In this document: positions 8,884-18,157 of the stretch, piece after piece | How the letters are laid out: every line of letters begins with the position of its first letter | Position numbering within the stretch: position 1 is the stretch's first letter | Assembly (NCBI GenBank): GCA_965214025.1 | Contig: CBDCAW010000089.1 | Span: forward strand, 1 to 64,000 | DNA length: 64,000 nucleotides | Source of the DNA: Granulosicoccus sp965214025 | GTDB lineage: Bacteria > Pseudomonadota > Gammaproteobacteria > Granulosicoccales > Granulosicoccaceae | Direction: 5' to 3' | The notes under the pieces: generated by a model | What the model was told of the DNA's origin: nothing | The model's database searches: none | What the model saw: only the letters and a program-made list of their open reading frames with translations | Translations under genes and position numbers: made by a program

Positions 8884-10845
8884 TCACAATGCGGGCAGGT
8901 GGTATTCGTCGCGATGGCGAGGCATCGAACGCGTGCGCATGAGGCGCCACGCCGATTCCAGCTGTTGCGGCAGTGCCTCCAGGCTTGTCGGTGCACTCAT
9001 GTTACTCACCGCCCGCGACGAGTAACGCGCGGCATCGAGATGTGCCAGGGCCGACCGACAGTGACTCACGCTGTCATCATCACCGTCACTGTCGTCGGGA
9101 CCACCGCCATCGGGCAACCGCTCGGCAATGCCCGTCAGGCTGCGCGGCGGGTCCGCTGGCCAGACCTCTTCCGCCCACTTCATGACGGCATCGGCAATCA
9201 CCCCGACGTCCCCGTCACGACAGCTCGTCGCGAGCCTCAGACGGGTAGACGCTTCCGGGTATTCCACGATGCGCGAGCGTGCAGGCAACCCGCGTCTCGC
9301 ACGCCACAGCAGCAACCCCGAGGAGCAAGCCAGCGCCATCGTCAGCGGCAGGGCGATGGCCCAGCGTTGCCAGCCGCTGCGGGCCACTTCGGCGGGGCTG
9401 GCTGCATCGTTCGCGCTGGTCTCGACGCTACCCGCCGATTCACTGACGGATTCGCCGGTAGACTCACCCATGGATTCATTCCCGGATTTACCGAGAGGTT
9501 CACCCGAGAACTCGCTGGCCGGGTCGTCCACTGAATTCTCGACAGGACCGCCCGCAGCGCCTGTGCCCGTCTGCCCGGCCGGAGCATCGGCGATGCCGTT
9601 GCCACCATCGCGTCCATCGGCGGTCGCCGGCAGCACGGTGATCGTTCGCGCCGGCAGTGTTGCCAGTTCTTCAGTGCCACTGGTGGTATCGAACCAGTGG
9701 ACCCGGATCGCCGGCAGGGTCACCGTGCCTTCACGCTCCGGCATGATCGACCAGGTCGTGCGCTGGCGCGAGCGAACGCCCGCCTCTCCCACCTCCTGGT
9801 CCAGTTCGGCCGCATCTTCATAGATTCGCAGACCATCCACTTCGGGCACCTGCAGATCCGGCAGCTGGGTGTCGATCACACCGTTGCCGCTGAGCGTGAC
9901 GGTGCGCATGACCGGCTCGCCCACTCGCACCTTGGCAGCTTCGTCGTCGGGTCCGTCGTTCGGAGAGGCGCCCGACGAAGAACCGCTCGGAAGATCATTC
10001 GTCCAGTTCTCGCCAAGGGTCACATCCTGTGCCGGCAACCACCACTGACCGGCGGCGTCGGCAGGACGCGGCCGCACGTCCAGCGGAAGCTTTTCGGAAC
10101 GGCGCGTCAACCGACGCGTCTGCGACAGGTAAGACGAGGCCCGACCCGCGTCAGCAGGTATCGATGCCACCAGGGTCACAGGTTCAATGGCTGTCGCACC
10201 ACTTTGCTGGGCGAACACAGCGAAACTCATTTCGGTAACCCGGAATTCGACACCGTCGCGAATTTCCGCGGAGACCCTCTGATCCTCCAGCGGTACGATC
10301 ATCAGCCCTTCCCCACGCGGCTCGTCGAGAGAACCGTCAAGCACATCGACCGACTGGAACACCTTGAGAGTGAGGATGATCTGCTCCTGCACCCATGGCG
10401 ACGCCTTGCCGATGCTGGTTTCCACGAAGACCTGCCGTGCGGCGCCGGTGGGTGCCTTGTCAACGGTCAGCGTCAACAGCTGACTCTGCGCGGACCCGAC
10501 CTTCACCGCCGGTACCGTGAAGATGCCGATTTCGCGCGGTACCAGCTCCAGGGCCCACGTGGTGATATCAGAACGTTCACCGTTGATGATACTGACTTGC
10601 CGCGACTGCGATCGGCTGGCCACGTCGAACACCGTTTCCAGCTCCGTGGTGTCGATATCTCCGTCGGCATCCCTCGCGGTGACACTCAGGGTCACGGTTT
10701 CATCGATACCGATGGTGGCACTGCCAAGCTCGGCACGTACGCTGTCCGGTTGTGAGAATGCCAAAGGCACGAACAGCATCAACAGCAGGGCAAGCCCTGC
10801 TCTGGCAGACCGGGCACCCCGGGTTCGGCTACCAGCGCTCGGCAC
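8884..10845 (-). CDS. batD: BatD-type aerotolerance protein
   Basis: A 653-residue BatD-like protein. A signal peptide (about 14-31, LALLLMLFVPLAFS) is followed by a large beta-rich periplasmic region with typical BatD segments (VRAELGSATIGIDETVTLSVTA, PWVQEQIILTLKVFQ, TWSIMPEREGTVTLPAIRVHWFD). A Ser/Glu/Gly-rich linker (about 440-490) leads to one membrane segment (about 500-520, WAIALPLTMALACSSGLLLW) and a cytoplasmic tail. It is the last gene of the moxR-bat operon and overlaps batC by 17 bp. BatD is expected in the inner membrane facing the periplasm. Bat proteins are tied to envelope-stress or oxygen tolerance, with the mechanism unresolved. Confidence 0.85.
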   Translation of the reverse strand: MPSAGSRTRGARSARAGLALLLMLFVPLAFSQPDSVRAELGSATIGIDETVTLSVTARDADGDIDTTELETVFDVASRSQSRQVSIINGERSDITTWALELVPREIGIFTVPAVKVGSAQSQLLTLTVDKAPTGAARQVFVETSIGKASPWVQEQIILTLKVFQSVDVLDGSLDEPRGEGLMIVPLEDQRVSAEIRDGVEFRVTEMSFAVFAQQSGATAIEPVTLVASIPADAGRASSYLSQTRRLTRRSEKLPLDVRPRPADAAGQWWLPAQDVTLGENWTNDLPSGSSSGASPNDGPDDEAAKVRVGEPVMRTVTLSGNGVIDTQLPDLQVPEVDGLRIYEDAAELDQEVGEAGVRSRQRTTWSIMPEREGTVTLPAIRVHWFDTTSGTEELATLPARTITVLPATADGRDGGNGIADAPAGQTGTGAAGGPVENSVDDPASEFSGEPLGKSGNESMGESTGESVSESAGSVETSANDAASPAEVARSGWQRWAIALPLTMALACSSGLLLWRARRGLPARSRIVEYPEASTRLRLATSCRDGDVGVIADAVMKWAEEVWPADPPRSLTGIAERLPDGGGPDDSDGDDDSVSHCRSALAHLDAARYSSRAVSNMSAPTSLEALPQQLESAWRLMRTRSMPRHRDEYHLPAL

Positions 10846-11806
10846 TGCCGCGTACCTCCGGATAATCGTTCAGATGGCTTTGCTGGAGCTTGCGGCGCAG
10901 CAATCCGGCCGGGTCATCGGGAATACGTCGCAGCCACTGCTCGGTGGCCTGTTCGCTTTCGGACAATGGCTTGTCGGTGGGAGCCGCGGCAAGATCCGCC
11001 TCGTCACCCGACGCCTCATCCGTGGCCTTCTCGCCAGCCTCGGACTGTTCGGCTTCAGCTTCGGCGGTGAGCGCGGCAGCGGCCGACTCGGCGTCTTCTT
11101 CAGGGTCGCCTGCATCTTCGCCGCCTTCTGCTCCAGTCTGAGCATCACGCGTATCGTCGCCCTTCTCACCTTCGCCTTGTTCGCCCGCTTCTTCGCCCGC
11201 AGCGTTGGTCTGCTCCTCACGCTGCCTGCCATCCGAACCGGGGTCCTGCGGCCCGCCCTCGCCCTGCGCTTCGCCGCCGTTCTGGCCGTCCGGATCTGCC
11301 GATGCGTCTTGCTCCGTGCGTGAATCCTCGGCGCCCTCACCATCGCCGTTGTCTGACGCGTTGTCAGATGGCTTCTCCTGCGCCTCCTCCAGCGCCTGCA
11401 GTTTCTCGGCGATGCCACGGTTGTGCTGCGCGGCAGCATGCGTCGGATCGGCCTCGAGCACGGTATCGAAACCTGCGATGGCATCCTCGTAACGGCCCTG
11501 TCGCGCTGCTACCGTCGCCTGGTTGTAGCGCGTTGCCATACCCGCATCTGACTTTTCGGAAGGTGAGTCTTGCAAGGCCCGATCGAAGGCAGTGGCGGCC
11601 GCATCGAGCTCACCGGCCTTGTATCGGGCAATGCCTTCCCAATGCGCATCGGGTGCATCCTCCGCCAGCTGCCGGTACTCGCCGCTGGCCAATCGTCGCT
11701 CCGCGCGTTGCGCAGGCGTCTCCCACAGGTCACGCCAGTCCACGGCATGGGCGGGGTTCGCCACGACGACCCCGGCCAGCAGCCACAGTACGTGCAAGAC
11801 TCTCAT
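10829..11806 (-). CDS. batC: BatC-like TPR protein with acidic tail
   Basis: A 325-residue secreted or periplasmic protein. The signal peptide is MRVLHVLWLLAGVVVANPAHA. Two to three TPR helical pairs occupy about 30-135 (GIARYKAGELDAAATAFDRAL; ATVAARQGRYEDAIAGFDTVL; HAAAQHNRGIAEKL). A very long low-complexity acidic region rich in Glu, Asp, Ala, Gly and Gln (about 140-280) follows. The C-terminal segment EQWLRRIPDDPAGLLRRKL is a conserved ending in BatB/BatC proteins. In many genomes the TPR part is fused to the VWA protein BatB; here it is separate. The acidic tract varies greatly between species and probably acts as a flexible spacer. Confidence 0.8.
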   Translation of the reverse strand: MRVLHVLWLLAGVVVANPAHAVDWRDLWETPAQRAERRLASGEYRQLAEDAPDAHWEGIARYKAGELDAAATAFDRALQDSPSEKSDAGMATRYNQATVAARQGRYEDAIAGFDTVLEADPTHAAAQHNRGIAEKLQALEEAQEKPSDNASDNGDGEGAEDSRTEQDASADPDGQNGGEAQGEGGPQDPGSDGRQREEQTNAAGEEAGEQGEGEKGDDTRDAQTGAEGGEDAGDPEEDAESAAAALTAEAEAEQSEAGEKATDEASGDEADLAAAPTDKPLSESEQATEQWLRRIPDDPAGLLRRKLQQSHLNDYPEVRGSAERW

Positions 11807-11890
11807 TCGCTGCCCTCCATCACTGATGAACTACGGTAATCCCCAAGATGACGGCGACCGGTTCCGCGTCATCGGCATGCAAGAAAGCCA

Positions 11891-12892
11891 CTACACGAGA
11901 CCACGACGAAACAGTAGAAGGGCCAGGACGGCGAGAATCGGTACCACCCAGGGCCCGCGCTCCACCCAGTAGCGCTCCCGACGCTCGCTGCCGGACCCTT
12001 GCTCGGCCGGTACCAGCGCTTCCTGCACCCTGGACAGACCCTCGAGGTCCCGATCATCCGCCGCCAGCTGACTGAAGTAGCCGCCACCTGCCTCGCTGAC
12101 CTTTCGCAGGGCAGATAATTGCAGACCGGGCACTATCTGCTCGCCATCGGCGTCGACATAGAATCGCCCCTCCTCATTCTGCAAGGGCGCCCCCTTCTCG
12201 GTACCCACCGCCAGCACCGACACCCGATGCCCGGCACCGGCAGCACGCGTTGCCGCTGCCACATCGGCATCGGTGGCATCGGCGTCGCTGATCACGACCA
12301 GCTGGCCGCCGGCTATGCCTGCCTGTGCCAGTAGCTCACTGCCCTTGTCGATGGCCAGATCCAGGCGACTGCCCGACACCGGCATGATGCCCGGCGCCAA
12401 CGAAGGCACGAAGGCACGCACCGTCGCCGCGTCGTCTGTCAACGGGCTGATCACGTACGGGCGTTCGCTGAACGCGATGAGCGCAACCTGGGTATCTCCG
12501 GTACGCGATAGCAGGTCGCGCAGTTTGAATCGCGCCCGCGTCAACCGGTTGGGGACGACATCCTCCACCAGCATCGACAGGGAAAGATCGAACACGATGA
12601 CCTCGGCGCTACGGGTCTCGAACACCGGCACCGCCTGCTGCTCCCAGACCGGACCGGCCAGCACCAGGATGCAGGCCAGCCAGGCTGCCCAGAGCAACGC
12701 CGGGCCACGACGGGTCGACGCCGCCCCCGGCTCCATCACATACGCTTGCAGTGCCGGGTCGACGATACGCTCCCAATCGCTCGATGAACGTCTGCGCCAC
12801 CACAGGAACCAGGCACCGACCAGCCAGGGCAGAAGTGCCCACAGCCACAGCGGACGCAGCCAGGTGAGTCCGGCATTCGTCAGCTCACTCAT
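11891..12892 (-). CDS. batB: BatB-type VWA membrane protein
   Basis: About 333 residues from the ATG at 12892, which overlaps the batA end by 8 bp. Upstream in-frame codons (to 13126) lie inside batA and are rejected. N-terminal helices (about 10-30 and 64-80) are followed by a von Willebrand A domain. Its MIDAS is DLSLS (D102, S104, S106), with a later acidic motif ISDADATDAD, and a C-terminal membrane helix (PWVVPILAVLALLLF). It should sit in the inner membrane with BatA. The VWA domains of the pair probably bind partners through a metal ion, assembled by the MoxR ATPase. Confidence 0.87.
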   Translation of the reverse strand: MSELTNAGLTWLRPLWLWALLPWLVGAWFLWWRRRSSSDWERIVDPALQAYVMEPGAASTRRGPALLWAAWLACILVLAGPVWEQQAVPVFETRSAEVIVFDLSLSMLVEDVVPNRLTRARFKLRDLLSRTGDTQVALIAFSERPYVISPLTDDAATVRAFVPSLAPGIMPVSGSRLDLAIDKGSELLAQAGIAGGQLVVISDADATDADVAAATRAAGAGHRVSVLAVGTEKGAPLQNEEGRFYVDADGEQIVPGLQLSALRKVSEAGGGYFSQLAADDRDLEGLSRVQEALVPAEQGSGSERRERYWVERGPWVVPILAVLALLLFRRGLV

Positions 12893-13928
12893 CGCCCCGA
12901 CTCCTCGCCGACACGAACCCGAGCTTGCCGGCCGGCAGACTGCTGCCGGCCCAGACCACCGACAGCAGCAGGGCGGCCGCCAGCGGCCACGCGTACAGCT
13001 CGCGCAAGGGGCGTAGCGCTTCGCGATCGCCCACGGTCGGTTCCAGGCGGTCGATCTGGGCGTAGATATCTTCCAGTTCCCGTTGGTTGCGAGCGCGATA
13101 GTATTTACCACCGGTCTCGTCGGCAATCGACTTCAGGGTACGTTCGTCGAGTTCCGTACCGCGTGAGCCGAAGCCGAGGCCGCCACCACTGTCGCGACCA
13201 TCGGAGCCGATACCGATGGTGTGGATCCGAATGCCGGAATCCGCCGCCAGACGTGCTGCCTGCAACGGTGCGACAACGCCGGCTGAATTCTCGCCATCGG
13301 TCAGCAGGATCAGCACCCGGGATTGCTCCTCGCGCTTGCGCAAGCGCTTCACACCGAGCCCGATGGCATCGCCGATCGCCGTGGTCCGCCCGGCCAGGCC
13401 AACCGCGGCCTCGTCGAGAAAGTGCGCCAGCGTCACATGGTCCAGCGTCAACGGCGTCTGCACGTAGGCCTCGGAGCCAAACATGATGAGGCCGATCCGA
13501 TCGCCGGCGCGGCGAGCGATGAATGCCTTGCCCACCTCCTTGACCACCGCCATGCGCGAGGCCCGCGTGTTGCCGGCATACAGGTCACGTTCACGCATGC
13601 TCCCGGATATATCGATGCACAGCATGAGATCGCGACCACTCTGGGGTATGCCGAAGGGCCGATCGAAGGCCTGCGGACGAGCCAGTGCGATCACCAGAGC
13701 CAGCCACATCAGCACCAGCAGCAACACCTGTGACCAGTGCCTCGTGCTGACACCGCCGGTATCCTGCAGGTCGGCCCAGGTGCCGGTGTCGGGCACCCGC
13801 AGTGCGCGCGGCGCAGGTGGCCGGAAAATCGGCGCCAGCCACCAGACGAGAAGCGGCAGTGGAAGGGCCAGGAAGGCCCACGGCCAAGCCCAGGTGATTT
13901 CCGCCAGCCAGCCGAAGTCGGGCAACAT
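12885..13928 (-). CDS. batA: BatA-type VWA membrane protein
   Basis: A 347-residue protein. Two N-terminal membrane helices (about 14-32 and 66-84) flank the short RPPAPRALRVPD segment. A VWA domain with perfect MIDAS DISGSM (D106, S108, S110) and LLTDGENSAG follows, then a closing membrane helix (LYAWPLAAALLLSVVWAG). This layout is the standard Bat/YeiA-like VWA architecture. Its first base overlaps the last base of the DUF4381 gene, and its end overlaps batB, consistent with one polycistronic message. Confidence 0.9.
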   Translation of the reverse strand: MLPDFGWLAEITWAWPWAFLALPLPLLVWWLAPIFRPPAPRALRVPDTGTWADLQDTGGVSTRHWSQVLLLVLMWLALVIALARPQAFDRPFGIPQSGRDLMLCIDISGSMRERDLYAGNTRASRMAVVKEVGKAFIARRAGDRIGLIMFGSEAYVQTPLTLDHVTLAHFLDEAAVGLAGRTTAIGDAIGLGVKRLRKREEQSRVLILLTDGENSAGVVAPLQAARLAADSGIRIHTIGIGSDGRDSGGGLGFGSRGTELDERTLKSIADETGGKYYRARNQRELEDIYAQIDRLEPTVGDREALRPLRELYAWPLAAALLLSVVWAGSSLPAGKLGFVSARSRGDE

Positions 13929-14419
13929 CAGGGCTGCACCCGGGCCGGACGAATCGCACCGAGCAGAACTGCCAGGGCATCGATCAGAGCCTGTAGATCA
14001 TGCGGCGGTATCCGCGGTGATTTCTGATAGGGCTGTTCGATCAGCAACCGACCGAAACCTTGCGTGAACAGCGGTTGCCGCGCGGCTCGATCCAGCCGTT
14101 CGAGCCAGGGCTCACCGTGCAAGGCAGCCACTTCAACCCGTGGTTCGGCAATCAGCAGCAAGCGCCGGGCCAGCACGGAGCAGCGCCTGAGGACCACTTC
14201 GGCAGGCTCGTGTTCGACGGCGATGCGCAGTTCGAGCAATGCCGCGTCTGCCTCGCGCCGCCAGGCGTTCTGCCGGTAGCGACGCCAGTACCACAGAGCT
14301 CCGATCAGGACCACGAACAGCGCGGCGGCGATCAACCACCAGCCGATCGCAGGCCAGGCACTCACCTCCGGTACTTCCAGATCACGTAATCTGGACACGA
14401 GCTCAGCCTGTTCGTCCAT
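13928..14419 (-). CDS. DUF4381 membrane protein of the moxR-bat operon
   Basis: A 163-residue protein of the DUF4381 family, which almost always lies between DUF58 and BatA genes. An N-terminal segment (RLRDLEVPEVSAWPAIGWW) runs into one membrane helix (about 26-47). A cytoplasmic helical domain with conserved-looking LARRLLLIAEPRVEVAALHGEPWLERLD follows. It overlaps its neighbours by one base on both sides (14419 and 13928). Its function is unknown. The context suggests a scaffold for the MoxR/VWA complex. Confidence 0.85.
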   Translation of the reverse strand: MDEQAELVSRLRDLEVPEVSAWPAIGWWLIAAALFVVLIGALWYWRRYRQNAWRREADAALLELRIAVEHEPAEVVLRRCSVLARRLLLIAEPRVEVAALHGEPWLERLDRAARQPLFTQGFGRLLIEQPYQKSPRIPPHDLQALIDALAVLLGAIRPARVQP

Positions 14420-15426
14420 CAGGAGCTCTTGGGCGATCGCTGCCGCAACAGCACGCGGGCAGCAGTATCGAGCAAGGGCTCATCCGTCTGCACGCGGGTG
14501 AGAAGGTGCCGGCCACGGGCAAAGAATGCCGTGAGTTCCCTTTCTCGTTCGATGAAGCGTTGTCGATGCCGTTGTGCAAGGGCTGCCGAGTGGGTGTCGA
14601 TCATCATCGGCCCGGCACCGGAGCGATGGCGGTCGACCACGGCATAGCGTCCGGCCGGTGGCAGATGAACGTCGATCGGATCGACGACCTGCACTGCGAG
14701 CAGGTCGAGACGGTGCAACAACCCCCCCAGGTTCGATCGGGCCTCGCCGGCGAATCCGAGGAAGTCGCTGAGCAGGACCACTGTGCTACCGGCCTGTGCG
14801 ACGTGGCGCAATCGGGCGAGGCTGCGCTCCAGGGTTCGCTCGGCACCCGGTACACCCGGTGCCGACGCGGGCCAGGGACCAGCGGTCGGATTCATGGAAT
14901 GCTCGGTCATGGCGCGCAACAGCGGCATCAGACCACGCCGCCCCGCCTGCGGGCGAATCTCACGATGACCATGATCGGTGAACACCAGGCCACCGACACG
15001 CTCGTTCGCGCTCACCGCGCACCAACCGAGCAAAGCTGCCAGACGTACCGCCAATGCCGACTTGAAGACCCCACGTGTCGCGAAGTTCATGTTGCCGCGC
15101 AGATCGACCAACAACAGCACCGGACGTTCGCGCTCTTCGATGAACAGCTTGGTGTGCGTGCGCCCGGAGCGTGCGGTGACGTTCCAGTCGATCATGCGGA
15201 CGTCATCGCCGGGCTGATACTCGCGCACCTCGGCGAAATCGAGCCCACGACCGAGTTTTCGCGATACGGACGCGCCGGCCGGGCTACTCGACGAGGGTCG
15301 CCGGCGCAGACGTGTCAACGCAGTGGCCGAGGCCTGCAGTGCCACCAGTTCCGCAAGCGTGGTAGTGACCGGCGATATCGGCATGGTGCCCGAATTCATT
15401 CCGCTGGCAGGGTCACGGGACGGCAA
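14419..15426 (-). CDS. DUF58 domain protein of the moxR-bat operon
   Basis: Up to 335 residues; ATG codons at residues 1, 9 and 15 are all possible starts, and the first overlaps moxR by 14 bp. The DUF58 signature REYQPGDDVRMIDWNVTARSG is present near residue 70, followed by a VWA-like fold (VLLLVDLRGNMNFATRG, in which the MIDAS Asp-x-Ser-x-Ser is not intact). There is no membrane helix, so it should be cytoplasmic, acting with MoxR on the membrane Bat proteins. Confidence 0.88.
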   Translation of the reverse strand: MPSRDPASGMNSGTMPISPVTTTLAELVALQASATALTRLRRRPSSSSPAGASVSRKLGRGLDFAEVREYQPGDDVRMIDWNVTARSGRTHTKLFIEERERPVLLLVDLRGNMNFATRGVFKSALAVRLAALLGWCAVSANERVGGLVFTDHGHREIRPQAGRRGLMPLLRAMTEHSMNPTAGPWPASAPGVPGAERTLERSLARLRHVAQAGSTVVLLSDFLGFAGEARSNLGGLLHRLDLLAVQVVDPIDVHLPPAGRYAVVDRHRSGAGPMMIDTHSAALAQRHRQRFIERERELTAFFARGRHLLTRVQTDEPLLDTAARVLLRQRSPKSS

Positions 15427-16417
15427 TCGTGTTCAGAAGGCTGTCGATGACGGCAACCGGTGTTACACCTTCCGCTTCGGCTTCGAAGGAGAGTATCAGC
15501 CGATGGCGCAGCACGTCGTGAATTACCGCCTGCACGTCTGCCGGTGACACGTAATCACGGCCTGCCAACCATGCATGCGCCCGCGAGCAGGCATCGAGCG
15601 CGATCGTGCCACGTGGGCTCGCACCGTAAGCAAGCCAGCGCCCCATCGCCTCGAGATGTTCGGCCGGTCGGCGGGTAGCCGTGACCAGCCGCACGATGTA
15701 GTCCTCGACGTTCTCCGCCAGGTGCACTTCAAGCACGGCTCGCCGGGCTGCGAAGATCGTCGCGTGGCTCACCGGTTCCGGAGTCGGACCGGCCTTCGTC
15801 GACGATGACGCCGCCACAACCGGCCTGCCCTGATGGTTTGCCAGGTTTTCTGCCCGCACCAGCCGCAGGATGTCCCGCTCGCGATCCGCCGGTGGATAGT
15901 CGATCAGCACCTGCATCAGGAAGCGATCGAGCTGTGCTTCGGGCAACGGGTAGGTGCCTTCCTGCTCGATCGGGTTCTGGGTAGCCATGACCATGAACAG
16001 ATCCGGCAACGGGTACGTTTCATGGCCGACCGAGATCTGCTGCTCGGCCATCGCCTCGAGCAACGCCGACTGTACCTTGGCCGGGGCCCGGTTGATCTCG
16101 TCGGCCAACACGAGATTGCTGAACAGGGGGCCGGGCTGAAATGCGAACGAACCTTCGGCCGGACGGTAAACCTCGGTGCCCGTAAGATCGGCCGGCAGCA
16201 GGTCAGGGGTGAACTGCACCCGCCGATACTCACCTTCGAGGCGGTCCGCCAGGGCCTTGATGGCACGCGTCTTGGCCAGGCCCGGAGCTCCCTCGACGAG
16301 CAGGTGCCCGTCGACGAGCAAGGCGATCAGCAAGCGATTGATCAGCGCACGCTGACCGATGATCGCAGCGTCGAGATCGCGCCCGAGTGCGGTGATGGAT
16401 TCGAGAGTGTCGGTCAT
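15413..16417 (-). CDS. MoxR-family AAA+ ATPase
   Basis: A 334-residue AAA+ ATPase. Walker A is GAPGLAKT (43-50), Walker B is LVLADEINR near 108, sensor I is in MATQNPIEQEGTYPLPEAQLDRF, and the C-terminal lid includes YGASPRGTIAL. These are diagnostic of MoxR proteins, which act as chaperones for VWA proteins. It is the first gene of a seven-gene operon running to batD. The 16418-16594 gap upstream should contain the promoter. No clear operator is seen there. Confidence 0.93.
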   Translation of the reverse strand: MTDTLESITALGRDLDAAIIGQRALINRLLIALLVDGHLLVEGAPGLAKTRAIKALADRLEGEYRRVQFTPDLLPADLTGTEVYRPAEGSFAFQPGPLFSNLVLADEINRAPAKVQSALLEAMAEQQISVGHETYPLPDLFMVMATQNPIEQEGTYPLPEAQLDRFLMQVLIDYPPADRERDILRLVRAENLANHQGRPVVAASSSTKAGPTPEPVSHATIFAARRAVLEVHLAENVEDYIVRLVTATRRPAEHLEAMGRWLAYGASPRGTIALDACSRAHAWLAGRDYVSPADVQAVIHDVLRHRLILSFEAEAEGVTPVAVIDSLLNTIAVP

Positions 16418-16594
16418 GCGGATAGGGTTGAGTGGCCCGAGGCGTTACGATCGGTGGGCGTAGATAAGATCAGTTATCGTACCCCGACGAGGCTTCCGCA
16501 GAGCAGCGACGGCCTGACATTCACCGATACGTCATGGAACGGAATGAGAACGCGCATCAACACCGATGCGTGCTTCGCCGGTGCGGTCGGCACG

Positions 16595-18157
16595 CTACTG
16601 GACGACCTGGACCTCGATACTGACGCTTGAGCCGTCGGACAGCAACTCGGCGGTGAGCGTGGTCGTTCCGACACTTCGCCCGGTGATCACATTATTGCCC
16701 GAGGTGCCATCGTCGATTGGCACGCCGCCGGTTGGAATGCCATCGCCTATCACCGGGCCTGCGCTGGTCACCGTGCCGTCGCCGATCGTACCACCGGCAG
16801 TAATCCCCGCGCCGCCGGGGATGGGGTCGAACCCGCCGGTGGTCAAGACTTCGGTGCCGCCGGGGGCGCCGAATCCGTCGTCGACCACCTCTGCAGACAA
16901 CGTGGCTACATTCGGGTTGTCGACCGTGTAGGTCACATCACTGCTGGACACCTCGTTAGTTTCGGAAAAGGCGGTACCGGTGGAAACACTCAGCCTCGTC
17001 GAATCGCCTACCGAGAGGATCAACGGGTTGGGCCCATCGAACACCAACCCGTTGGCTCCGGTGCCATCGGTCGAAGCCTCGCTGACACTGACCGCGCGGC
17101 TGGCCGCGGTCACCGCGACGCCACAAGCGACCTGCACCGTGGCGGAACCGACGGCACGGCCCGAAAGCAGGCCCTTGTCACTCGCAGATTCGTTACCCAC
17201 GGTGGCGCTTTCCTCGCCAGTGGTGATGCTCCAATCCACGTTGTCAGTGATGTCTGCCGCAGAGGTGTCGTCTCCTTCGCCCCGCGCGTATTGACCACGG
17301 GCGATCAGCTCGAGACTCGCATCGACTTCCACGTTCAGAGGGTCGGTGTCAGGTTCGATGGCGATGCTGGCCAACGTACCGAGAACGGTCACCGTTTCAT
17401 CGAACGGAGCTGCATCGGCAACCGTTGCCCGCAGTGTGAGTGCTCCGGGCTCCCGTGCCGACACACGCACTCCACCGTCGTCCTGCGCGATGAGCTCGGC
17501 ATCCACCGGGGTGCCCAGCGACCAGCTGACATCGGGCAGCAATCGGCGGGTACCGTCTTCGAAAGTACCGGCCGCGAAATAGCTATCGGCCAGACAGGGC
17601 TCGAGTTCGGCCTCGCCAATCACCTCATCGAGCACGCTCAGTGATGCCGCCGACACGGTAACCTCGTACGATTCGGCCGCGATACCGCCAATACCGACGT
17701 TGATCTGCGTCGTACCGGCCGAGAGCCCTTCCAGCAAGCCGCCGCTGCTGATGCTGGCGATGGCGGAATCCGAGACTGTCCAGTTTCGATCGCGGTTGGG
17801 CAGCTCCACATCACCCTCGCCGCCGTTGGGAACCAGGGTGAATTGCACCTGCTGGCCAACGCCCACGGAAAAACCGGGGCTGGTTTCGATCGAGCGTTCC
17901 GGCGGGCGAATCTGCAGGGATTCGATCCCGAGCTCCTCGACCTCGACGGCCTCGGTCAGCGGTCGTGAATCGCCCGAACACCCGTGAAGCACTACGAGCA
18001 GTGCGAGAAGAGCGGCGACCAGCAGACATCGCGTGCCGACGGGCGACGCGGCGCGCCTGCAGCCAGACACGTTTTCACGGTGATCGGCATTCAGGCGCAG
18101 GAATGCACCCCTTGCGTTCGCCATGGTCGAGAGCGCGTGAGTCGCCGTAACGTTCAT
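16595..18157 (-). CDS. Ig-like (BIG2-type) repeat lipoprotein
   Basis: A 520-residue predicted lipoprotein. A hydrophobic stretch ends in the lipobox LLVVLHGC (Cys60 from the ATG at 18157). An in-frame GTG at 18070 would give a more ordinary 30-residue leader, but the ATG overlaps the upstream stop as ATGA, which favours coupled initiation there. The mature part has repeated BIG2-like units (for example TVSDSAIASISSGGLLEGLSAGTTQINV and YTVDNPNVATLSAEV). One is split by a Gly/Thr/Pro-rich loop at about 430-485. It is likely an outer-membrane-anchored, surface or periplasmic adhesin-like protein. Function unknown. Confidence 0.75.
   Translation of the reverse strand: MNVTATHALSTMANARGAFLRLNADHRENVSGCRRAASPVGTRCLLVAALLALLVVLHGCSGDSRPLTEAVEVEELGIESLQIRPPERSIETSPGFSVGVGQQVQFTLVPNGGEGDVELPNRDRNWTVSDSAIASISSGGLLEGLSAGTTQINVGIGGIAAESYEVTVSAASLSVLDEVIGEAELEPCLADSYFAAGTFEDGTRRLLPDVSWSLGTPVDAELIAQDDGGVRVSAREPGALTLRATVADAAPFDETVTVLGTLASIAIEPDTDPLNVEVDASLELIARGQYARGEGDDTSAADITDNVDWSITTGEESATVGNESASDKGLLSGRAVGSATVQVACGVAVTAASRAVSVSEASTDGTGANGLVFDGPNPLILSVGDSTRLSVSTGTAFSETNEVSSSDVTYTVDNPNVATLSAEVVDDGFGAPGGTEVLTTGGFDPIPGGAGITAGGTIGDGTVTSAGPVIGDGIPTGGVPIDDGTSGNNVITGRSVGTTTLTAELLSDGSSVSIEVQVVQ

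Noticed and set aside
9697..10755. 352-codon plus-strand open frame opposite batD
   Set aside because: Antisense shadow of batD. The residues are rich in His, Arg and Gln with no domain pattern.
14239..15450. 403-codon plus-strand open frame opposite the DUF58 and DUF4381 genes
   Set aside because: Antisense shadow. It crosses two real genes and has no recognisable motif.
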